From positions 1-9,736 of the forward strand of contig JAVQWQ010000087.1 in the NCBI GenBank assembly GCA_033578915.1: 9,736 nucleotides of DNA. The letters are read 5' to 3'. A program made the translations under genes and the position numbers. Every line of letters begins with the position of its first letter. Position 1 is the first letter of the stretch. The stretch comes from UBA7692 sp033578915. GTDB lineage: Bacteria > Bacteroidota > Bacteroidia > Chitinophagales > LD1. The notes below the pieces were generated by a model. That model had not been told where the DNA came from and did not search any database. It saw only the letters and a program-made list of their open reading frames with translations. Positions 1-6,721 of the stretch are shown piece by piece.

Positions 1-753
1 AAAAAAAACTTACGGCAAGATAAAGTAATATTATATTTTCATGGAGGAGGATATGCAGTGGGTGGAATCGAAACCCATCGGGCGTTATGCACTCAATTAT
101 GTAAATACTCAGGTGCAAAGGTTTTGATTATAGAGTATCGTTTAGCTCCCGAACACCATTATCCGGCCCCTATTGAAGATGCTGTAAGTGTTTTTAAATG
201 GTTGCTCGGGCAAGGCTATACCTCGCAAGACATTTGCTTTGCAGGCGACTCGGCCGGAGGAGGAATTACCATTAGTGCTTTAGCATACCTGAGAGATAAC
301 AATTTGCCGCTACCCGCATGCGCGGTAGTTTTCTCACCCTGGCTTGACCATACATTCAGCGGAAAGAGTTATACTACCAAGCGCGACAAAGACCCTATGC
401 TGGTATATGAGGCTTTTCCTATCTGGAGCAAAGCTTATCTTGGAGAAGCTCCTCCGGATGCACCATATGCCTCACCTATTTTTCATTCACTTTCGGGATT
501 GCCGCCAATACTTATTCAGGTTGGAGAGGATGAGATGCTGCTGGACGATTCGGTGCGCCTGGCTGAGAAAGCACAACAGGAGGGGGTGCAAGTAGAGCTG
601 CAAATATTCAAGGGCCATTTCCATGTGTTTAATGCATTTTGGAAAATACTCCCATCCGCACGAAAAGCAAACCAACTGGCAGGCCTTTACATTGCAAGGC
701 ATCTGCAAACCAGTATCATATCAAATGCACAAACAACCCATCACGCAGCTTAG
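1..753 (+). CDS. Alpha/beta-hydrolase, hormone-sensitive-lipase (family IV) esterase, 5'-truncated
   Basis: This is the C-terminal 250 residues of a probable carboxylesterase/acetyl-esterase. The frame is open from base 1 and the essential oxyanion-hole motif HGGGY (fragment residues 14-18) lies upstream of the first possible start (GTG at 58), so the true start is before the window and that GTG is not a real start. Further family IV features follow: YRLAPEH (about 46-52), the nucleophile elbow GDSAGG with Ser84, a probable catalytic Asp177 in the GEDE segment, and His208 in GHFHVF. The family normally has about 300-320 residues, so some 60 are missing. These enzymes hydrolyse short-chain acyl esters; the real substrate cannot be read. 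No signal peptide can be judged because the N-terminus is absent. The last 38 bases overlap the convergent DUF1015 gene. The family is secure, the substrate unknown. Confidence 0.93.
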   Translation, partial: KKNLRQDKVILYFHGGGYAVGGIETHRALCTQLCKYSGAKVLIIEYRLAPEHHYPAPIEDAVSVFKWLLGQGYTSQDICFAGDSAGGGITISALAYLRDNNLPLPACAVVFSPWLDHTFSGKSYTTKRDKDPMLVYEAFPIWSKAYLGEAPPDAPYASPIFHSLSGLPPILIQVGEDEMLLDDSVRLAEKAQQEGVQVELQIFKGHFHVFNAFWKILPSARKANQLAGLYIARHLQTSIISNAQTTHHAA

Positions 754-1954
754 GTTCAAACCAAGTACTTTTTGGCGGCATGACACAGCCGGCATCAGAA
801 ACAGCCATTAGCTGAGTTAAACTAACCGGATAAAGAGAGAAGGCAACAGCCATCTCACCGCTGTTTACTCTCTTCTCCAACTCGCTCAACCCCCTGATTC
901 CTCCAACAAAATCAATGCGCTTATTAGTACGGGGATCGTCAATACCCAGCAAAGGGCCTAACAAATAGTCTTGCAATATAGATACATCTAAAGAACCAAT
1001 AGGGTCGTTTGAGATAATATTAGGCTTTGCGGTCAGTTTGTACCATGTAAAATCCAGATACATGCCAAATAGATGTGGAGACTCCGGCTTGTATGGGGTA
1101 TCTACTTGCTGCACCTCGAAATTTACTGATATTTCTTCTATCAATTTTGAAGGAAGTTTACCATTCAAATCTTTTACCACGCGGTTGTAGTCCAAGATCT
1201 GAAGCTGTGAGGCTGGAAATAACACTGCCAAAAAGTAATTATAAGGCTCTGTACCGGTATGTAAAGGATTGTTTTTTCTCCTTTCCATACCTACTTTAAC
1301 AGCACTTGCCGCACGGTGATGGCCATCAGCTATATACAAGGCTGTTACCTCTTTTTCAAACAATTCCATCAAACGCTGTATGGTCTCAGCTTGCTTAACC
1401 TGCCAGACTTCATGTTGTATTTCATCGTTGGAGACAAAGCTAATGATAGGGTTGGCAGAAGTGCTTTGCTTAATAATATCATTAATTTCAAGATTATCTT
1501 TAAAAGTGAGGAAGATTGGCCCTGTTTGTGCGCTCAAATGTTGCATGTGCCGAATGCGGTCGTTTTCCTTTTCGGGGCGTGTGTGCTCGTGTTTTCGGAT
1601 AATATCATCTACATAATCATCTATCGAGCAACAAGCTACTAATCCTGCCTGCCTACGATGATGCATGGTAAGCGCATAGACATAAAATGACGGATTTTGA
1701 TCTTTTTCCAAGATTTTTTCCCGGACAAAACGGTTAAAGTTTTCTCTCGCTTTTTCATACACCTCATCAGAATGAGGATTTGTTTGATTCGGCAAATCAA
1801 TTTCTGCCCGAGTTACATGAAGAAAACATAAAGGATTGTCTGCAGCCATTTTTCGGGCTTCTTCAGGGTTCATAACATCGTAAGGAAGAGAAGCCACGAG
1901 ATGAGCAATATCCGGCCTTGGCCTAAGTGCGCAAAATGGTCTAATGATAGGCAT
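716..1954 (-). CDS. DUF1015 family protein with DGHHR motif
   Basis: A 412-residue soluble protein of the DUF1015 family, with no signal peptide or membrane segment. The N-terminus MPIIRPFCALRP matches the family's usual beginning (I-x-PF-x-A-x-RP), so I start at 1954. A longer frame from 2014 would overlap the ATPase gene by 50 bases and add 20 residues unlike the family. Visible motifs are LPYDVMN (23-29), KHEHT (121-125), ADGHHR (209-214) and a C-terminal MPPKSTWFEPK block (392-402). The function is not established. DGHHR is also the signature of ParB-like free serine kinases (SerK, SbnI), and from memory Bacteroidota DUF1015 genes often sit beside serC and serA, so a role near serine metabolism is plausible; this is inference. 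Here the neighbour is an LdhA-type dehydrogenase, not SerA. The gene begins 10 bases after the ATPase stop, so it is probably cotranscribed, and it is the last gene of the run. Confidence 0.93.
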   Translation of the reverse strand: MPIIRPFCALRPRPDIAHLVASLPYDVMNPEEARKMAADNPLCFLHVTRAEIDLPNQTNPHSDEVYEKARENFNRFVREKILEKDQNPSFYVYALTMHHRRQAGLVACCSIDDYVDDIIRKHEHTRPEKENDRIRHMQHLSAQTGPIFLTFKDNLEINDIIKQSTSANPIISFVSNDEIQHEVWQVKQAETIQRLMELFEKEVTALYIADGHHRAASAVKVGMERRKNNPLHTGTEPYNYFLAVLFPASQLQILDYNRVVKDLNGKLPSKLIEEISVNFEVQQVDTPYKPESPHLFGMYLDFTWYKLTAKPNIISNDPIGSLDVSILQDYLLGPLLGIDDPRTNKRIDFVGGIRGLSELEKRVNSGEMAVAFSLYPVSLTQLMAVSDAGCVMPPKSTWFEPKLRDGLFVHLI

Positions 1955-1964
1955 GACGTAAAGT

Positions 1965-4547
1965 TTATTTGCTAAAGGATCTTCTATCTGAGCGGCCTCT
2001 GAATAGCTTTTCAAATTCTACTGCATGAAATACTATGACGGCAACGCCCACACAAATGAGAAATTCAGTGGTAGAAAGGGGTTGAGTACGAAAAATTTTA
2101 TTAGCTGGCGGCCAATAAATGACTATAATCTGCAAAACTACCGTCAACAGAACTGCTCCCAGCAATTGTATGTTGGAATGAAACCCTCTACTGAATATAA
2201 ATTCTTTATCTGTTCTTATAGCTAATACATGGCCTAATTGGGCAAACGCCAATGAAGTAAAAACTATGGTTTGCCAGTTGCTATGCTCTGTTTTGATTGC
2301 CCATAGCTGAACCCCGAGAACTGTGAGCGCCATCAGCAACCCTACCCATACGATGTGAAGCCCTATCCCTTGTGCAAAGAGACTCTCGTTGGTAGGCCGC
2401 GGAGGCCTTTTCATGATGTTGCGCTCCTCCTTTTCTCCGGCAAGGGCAAGTCCCGGAAGACCATCTGTTACTAAATTAATCCAAAGAATGTGGATCGGAA
2501 GTAATGGAATAGGAAGCGCTAAAAAAGGCGCAAGAAATATTGTCCATATCTCAGCGCTGTTGCAGGTCATAATATATTTTACAAACTTTCTGATATTATC
2601 ATATATCCTACGCCCTTCGCGTACTGCTTTTACAATAGTAGCGAAGTTGTCATCCAGCAAAATCATGTGTGAGGCCTCTTTGCTCACATCTGTTCCCGTT
2701 ATTCCCATCGCCACACCAATGTTTGCAGCCTTCAGCGAAGGCGCATCATTTACTCCATCACCGGTCATAGCCACAAAATGGTTTTTTTTCTGTAAGGCTT
2801 TGACAATCCTTAGCTTTTGCTCAGGGGACACTCTCGCATAAACACTTATTTTTTCGATATTAGATTCAAAGTCATGATCACTCATTTGCAATAGCTGTGC
2901 CCCGTTAACTACCAGGTCCCCTTCTCTCAAAATACCAATCTGCCTGGCAATCGCAGCGGCCGTAGCAGGGTGGTCGCCCGTAATCATTACCGGCCGAATG
3001 CCGGCAGATATGCAATCGTTTATGGCAGGTTTTACTTCTTCGCGGGCCGGGTCGAGCATGGCAGCCATACCGCAAAATTTTAGGTCTTTTTCTACCGTAT
3101 CATATGTAAAAGGATTGGGCAAGGATGGAATTATGTTATAAGCAAAAACCAACACACGCCATCCATTGTCAGCCCATTGAGTATTTGTCTTCGCAATCAG
3201 TTCGATATTTTCAGAAGGGTGCAGGCGCGAGATAATTGATTCTGCAGCACCTTTACACAACACGATATACTTATCCATGAAGCGATGAACAGTCGTCATA
3301 CACTTTCTATCAGAATCAAATGGCAGTTCTGCAACTCTGGGAAGCATTTCAACAATCCGAAAAAATTTATCATCCCCAACCTGGCCTTTTACATATTCCA
3401 CCAATGCCATTTCAGTTGGGTCGCCTGTAAGGTGCATTTCACTAGAAAACTTTACATCATGGTTCAGCGCGAGTCCTGCTTCAAAGATGTTGAAACCATC
3501 ACTAAATGAATATAGCTGAGGCGAGGAAAGAGTCTCTACAACCTTCATTTTGTTTTGGGTGAGGGTTCCGGTTTTGTCGGAACAGATGTATGTAACAGAA
3601 CCTAAGGTTTCTACTGCCGGAAGTTTTCTTATCAATGCATTCTGCTTCATCAGGCGGGCAGCGCCTCGGGCAAGGGCAACAGTAATAAGGGCTGGTAGCG
3701 CCTCGGGAATGGCAGCTACCGCAAGGCTCACCGATACCAGCAACATTTTAAGCAAATCCTCTCCACGTAGCATTCCCACTACGAAAAGAAGCGCACATAT
3801 AGCCAAAATGATGTAAGTGAGCTTTTTACCGAAATCTGCCATCCGGCGCTGCAGCGGAGTGGGTTCATTTTCCTCTTGCAACATGCGGGCAATTTTTCCA
3901 ATCTCCGTTTCCATGCCCGTAGCTACAACCAAACCCTTACCCCTGCCGTTGGTAACGAGTGTGCCTTTAAATGCCATATTAACACGATCGCCGAGAGGAA
4001 TCTCCACATCGGAGAGCGCTTCTGTTGTTTTATCAGTTGCTACTGATTCTCCTGTAAGCGCTGATTCGTCTATGCGAAGGCTATGACTTTCTGTGATTCG
4101 AAGGTCGGCAGGGACTGAATTACCTGCCTCCAGCAACACAACATCCCCCGGAACAAGCCCCGAAGACTGAATTCTTTGCGGGCGGCCATCGCGCAAGACT
4201 TCACACAAAGGCATGGCCATTTTTTTTAATGCCTCCATGGCTTTCTCTGCGCGATACTCCTGGATGAATCCAATTAATGCATTTAAAAAAACTATTACGG
4301 CTATAATAATTGTATCTATCAAATCTCCCAACAAACCCGACAGAACTGCTGCTGCAAGCAGGATGATTATCATAAAATCCTTAAACTGATAAAGAAAGAG
4401 AAGCCATATCGGCTTTTTCTTCTTCTCTTCTAGCTCATTAGGGCCATACTCGGCAAGACGGATATTGGCCTCTGAGCTGGTAAGCCCTTCGGCATGAGCG
4501 CTGGTAAGTTCAAATGCCTTTTCGACAGAAAGCGTGTGCCAATTCAT
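1965..4547 (-). CDS. P-type ATPase, type II calcium-type cation exporter
   Basis: An 860-residue inner-membrane cation pump of the P2 (SERCA/PMCA/SPCA-like) group. In order: N-terminal cation-ATPase domain (1-45), two membrane helices (about 48-70 and 75-96), actuator domain with TGES (165-168), helices 3-4 with IPEALPA (280-286), phosphorylation site DKTGTLT with Asp324, nucleotide-binding KGA (432-434), TGDHPATA (523-530), hinge TGDGVNDAP (595-603), then six C-terminal helices from about 655 to 845. Ion-site residues are readable: Glu282 (helix 4), Asn663 and Glu666 (helix 5), Asn691, Thr694 and Asp695 (helix 6). The helix-8 position that is Glu in SERCA appears to be Gln770, as in PMCA. 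This favours Ca2+ (or Mn2+) export over Na+/K+ exchange, but the ion is inferred. The length is normal and no regulatory extension is present. The start at 4547 lies 13 bases after the LdhA stop, in a wholly A/T stretch without Shine-Dalgarno. Confidence 0.96.
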   Translation of the reverse strand: MNWHTLSVEKAFELTSAHAEGLTSSEANIRLAEYGPNELEEKKKKPIWLLFLYQFKDFMIIILLAAAVLSGLLGDLIDTIIIAVIVFLNALIGFIQEYRAEKAMEALKKMAMPLCEVLRDGRPQRIQSSGLVPGDVVLLEAGNSVPADLRITESHSLRIDESALTGESVATDKTTEALSDVEIPLGDRVNMAFKGTLVTNGRGKGLVVATGMETEIGKIARMLQEENEPTPLQRRMADFGKKLTYIILAICALLFVVGMLRGEDLLKMLLVSVSLAVAAIPEALPALITVALARGAARLMKQNALIRKLPAVETLGSVTYICSDKTGTLTQNKMKVVETLSSPQLYSFSDGFNIFEAGLALNHDVKFSSEMHLTGDPTEMALVEYVKGQVGDDKFFRIVEMLPRVAELPFDSDRKCMTTVHRFMDKYIVLCKGAAESIISRLHPSENIELIAKTNTQWADNGWRVLVFAYNIIPSLPNPFTYDTVEKDLKFCGMAAMLDPAREEVKPAINDCISAGIRPVMITGDHPATAAAIARQIGILREGDLVVNGAQLLQMSDHDFESNIEKISVYARVSPEQKLRIVKALQKKNHFVAMTGDGVNDAPSLKAANIGVAMGITGTDVSKEASHMILLDDNFATIVKAVREGRRIYDNIRKFVKYIMTCNSAEIWTIFLAPFLALPIPLLPIHILWINLVTDGLPGLALAGEKEERNIMKRPPRPTNESLFAQGIGLHIVWVGLLMALTVLGVQLWAIKTEHSNWQTIVFTSLAFAQLGHVLAIRTDKEFIFSRGFHSNIQLLGAVLLTVVLQIIVIYWPPANKIFRTQPLSTTEFLICVGVAVIVFHAVEFEKLFRGRSDRRSFSK

Positions 4548-4560
4548 TATTAATATATAA

Positions 4561-5544
4561 TTAGTTTAGATCATTTGCAGATTTGCCATGAATTTCCCAT
4601 TCTGTAAGATTTTGCGCAGTAATATGGGCAATAGCTTCAAGTGCCTCTGCAGTTAAAAAGGCCTGATGTCCGGTAAGAATAACGTTTTTCATTCCTTTTA
4701 AAATCATAAAGTGAGGATCGGTGAGAACACTAGTCCGGTGGTCGTAAAAAAACAACCCTTTCTCCCGTTCATAAACATCTAAACAGGCGCCGGCAATTTG
4801 TTTGTGCATCAAAGCATGGATAAGCGCTTCGGTATCTATCACTGCTCCTCGTGCGGTATTTATTAGGATTGCATTGCGCTTCATCAGAGCAAACTCATTC
4901 TTACCCAGCAAATGATATGTAGAAGAGTTCAGAGGACAGTGCAGGGATACAATATCACAGCGCATTAGCAACTCTTGAAGAGAAACATATTCTATTTCAA
5001 GTTCCGGAGCATGTGGATTTAAAACAGGATCATTCGCTAAAAGACGAGTCCCAAAGCCCTTCATAATACGTGCAAACGCAATACCAATTTTTCCTGTGCC
5101 CACTATACCAACCGTTTTGCCGTGAATATCAAAACCTGTCAGTCCATCTAATCTGAAATCCTGAAGTCGCATAAGCTCTCTGGCCTCAAACAATTTTCTG
5201 TTTAAAGCGAGCAACATTGCTACGGCATGCTCAGCAATAGCATAAGGCGAATATTCAGGAACCCGCCCCACTTTAATACCCAGTGATTTGGCAGCTTCAA
5301 TATCCACATGGTCAAAACCAGCAGAACGCAGCGCGATGAATTTTATACCGTAGTGATGAAGTATCTGCAAAACCGCTGAACTTCCGTCATCATTTGAAAA
5401 CAGAGATATTGCATCAAAACCTTTCGCTAAATGAGCTGTATCAGTATTTAAAGCTAGTTCTGTAAAATGCATGTAATGATGTTGTGCGGCTTTTTCTAAA
5501 AAAGGCCTGTCGAAATTATGCACACTGTAAACAAGCGCTCTCAA
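4561..5544 (-). CDS. ldhA: D-lactate dehydrogenase (NAD-dependent, LdhA type)
   Basis: A 327-residue cytoplasmic enzyme that reduces pyruvate to D-lactate with NADH, regenerating NAD+ in fermentation. It resembles E. coli LdhA (329 residues) throughout. Shared blocks include RSAGFDHVD (73-81), the Rossmann motif GTGKIG (149-154), Asp172 after the second strand (favouring NAD over NADP), SLHCPL (200-205), NTARG with catalytic Arg232, DVYEREKGLFF with Glu261, and TGHQAFLTAEAL with His293. Arg, Glu and His each sit exactly three residues before their E. coli counterparts (235, 264, 296). The start is a TTG: an in-frame stop lies five codons upstream with no ATG or GTG between, and MRALVYSVHNFD aligns with the LdhA N-terminus. 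TTGA overlaps the stop of the M50 gene, suggesting translational coupling. A different 2-hydroxyacid substrate is possible but less likely given GLTGF and GHQAFLTAEAL. Confidence 0.94.
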   Translation of the reverse strand: MRALVYSVHNFDRPFLEKAAQHHYMHFTELALNTDTAHLAKGFDAISLFSNDDGSSAVLQILHHYGIKFIALRSAGFDHVDIEAAKSLGIKVGRVPEYSPYAIAEHAVAMLLALNRKLFEARELMRLQDFRLDGLTGFDIHGKTVGIVGTGKIGIAFARIMKGFGTRLLANDPVLNPHAPELEIEYVSLQELLMRCDIVSLHCPLNSSTYHLLGKNEFALMKRNAILINTARGAVIDTEALIHALMHKQIAGACLDVYEREKGLFFYDHRTSVLTDPHFMILKGMKNVILTGHQAFLTAEALEAIAHITAQNLTEWEIHGKSANDLN

Positions 5545-6629
5545 ACGTTGCTGTTTTTAGCTCTTGCAGAATTAATCATGATGATTTCTGTAATGTTTTC
5601 CAAATCTACCACGCCCAGCAACCTTGAACCTTTTAAGACTAAAATTAACGGAACTCCTGTTTGATGAAATTGTTGAAAAAGCTCGTTGAGCGACAAATCA
5701 GCGTCAACGGTAACAAGATTATTGTCTGCAATGCTTCCCACTGGAGCATGCTCTCCTACCGTTGTGATACCTTTAATAATTTGATCTCGGCCTACCACGC
5801 CATAAGGCTCTCCGAAACGGGTTACCAGGAAATTCTTTGATTCTCCATTAAGCAATAGAGCAATAGCATCTGAAATGGGTTGGTTAAAATCGAGGGTTTT
5901 GTAGTCAGTCATTACTGCATCTCCCGCAGATTGATGTGTGATAAATGACTGAGCTTTTACCATCTCTGCTTCGGTGTATGCTCCGAGTATAATGAAAAGC
6001 CCTATGAAAATAAGGAATGGATTTGAATAAAAACCCCAAATCACAAATAGGACTGCAACAATTTTTCCAATCGTAGCCGCGATTTGTGTGGCCCGTACCC
6101 TGTTAATTTTCATACTTAACAACGCCCTAAGCACCCTTCCGCCATCCATAGGAAAGGCAGGTATGAGATTAAAAAGCGCTAACCACACATTCACTATTCC
6201 CATCATGGGCAGATAGGTATCTTGATTAATCAGAATATTGCCTCTTGAAGCACTGCTGGCAAATTCCTCATTAAATATAAAGGGGGACAAAGCAAGCATG
6301 ATCACTACATTTACAGCAGGCCCGGCCAGCGCTACCCATAGTTCTTGAATAGGCTTTTCGGGCATACGCTCTAATCTTGCCACTCCTCCAATGGGATATA
6401 ATGTGATGTCTTTAGTATGTATTCCGAATTTTCTGGCCGTTAAAGCATGTCCAAATTCATGCAGTGTAACACAAACAAATATTCCGAGCACGAATAAAAC
6501 AGACCAGCCAATATGCACGATGTCTTGCCCTTCGCTGGCATTGCGATAAATGATGTACAATATCAAAAGAGCAAAAGTCCAGTGGATATCCACCTTTATA
6601 CCCATAATTTTTCCAAACGAGAGGCGCAT
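5541..6629 (-). CDS. Site-2 protease family (M50) intramembrane metalloprotease with two CBS domains
   Basis: A 362-residue inner-membrane zinc protease of the SpoIVFB/S2P type. The zinc motif is HEFGH (His57, Glu58, His61) in the second membrane helix. The third ligand is Asp162 in the NLIPAFPMDGG segment (154-164). Helices are seen at about 16-30, 41-60, 95-118, 142-158, 183-200 and 203-220. A cytosolic tail of about 130 residues holds two CBS repeats (about 235-290 and 295-350), which in SpoIVFB and archaeal S2P relatives bind adenine nucleotides or gate activity. Such enzymes cleave membrane-embedded substrates such as anti-sigma factors or signal peptides. No anti-sigma or sigma factor gene is visible here, so the substrate is unknown. 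The ATG at 6629 is preceded by an A-rich stretch without Shine-Dalgarno. The stop overlaps the TTG start of ldhA by 4 bases. All active-site residues are present. Confidence 0.95.
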   Translation of the reverse strand: MRLSFGKIMGIKVDIHWTFALLILYIIYRNASEGQDIVHIGWSVLFVLGIFVCVTLHEFGHALTARKFGIHTKDITLYPIGGVARLERMPEKPIQELWVALAGPAVNVVIMLALSPFIFNEEFASSASRGNILINQDTYLPMMGIVNVWLALFNLIPAFPMDGGRVLRALLSMKINRVRATQIAATIGKIVAVLFVIWGFYSNPFLIFIGLFIILGAYTEAEMVKAQSFITHQSAGDAVMTDYKTLDFNQPISDAIALLLNGESKNFLVTRFGEPYGVVGRDQIIKGITTVGEHAPVGSIADNNLVTVDADLSLNELFQQFHQTGVPLILVLKGSRLLGVVDLENITEIIMINSARAKNSNV

Positions 6630-6721
6630 GTTATTTTCATTTTATCAATCATTGCAATAATACGGTGATAAAGCCAATAGCTGAAATTTCTCAACAGGTG
6701 ATGTTAGATTTATAGATAATT
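6630..6721 (-). other. Spacer between M1 and M50 genes
   Basis: These 92 A/T-rich bases are the longest non-coding stretch in the window. They hold no clear stem-loop with a T-run, so no intrinsic terminator separates the two genes. An 8-base palindrome ATTGCAAT at 6651-6658 is too short to interpret. If the M50-ldhA-ATPase-DUF1015 run has its own promoter, it should be here or in the end of the M1 gene. No convincing Bacteroidota-type promoter (TTTG then TAnnTTTG) is visible. Confidence 0.5.

Noticed and set aside
670..712. CTGG...CCAG inverted bases near the 3' end of the esterase gene as a terminator
   Set aside because: The arms are only four bases with poor continuation and no T-run follows, so it does not support termination.
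1955..2014. Longer DUF1015 start at 2014
   Set aside because: It would overlap the ATPase gene by 50 bases and precede the conserved family N-terminus by 20 residues; the ATG at 1954 fits both the spacing and the family.
2389..2841. 150-codon + strand open frame
   Set aside because: It lies wholly antisense to the conserved hinge and helix-5/6 part of the ATPase gene, has no recognisable domain, and is a shadow of the real coding strand.
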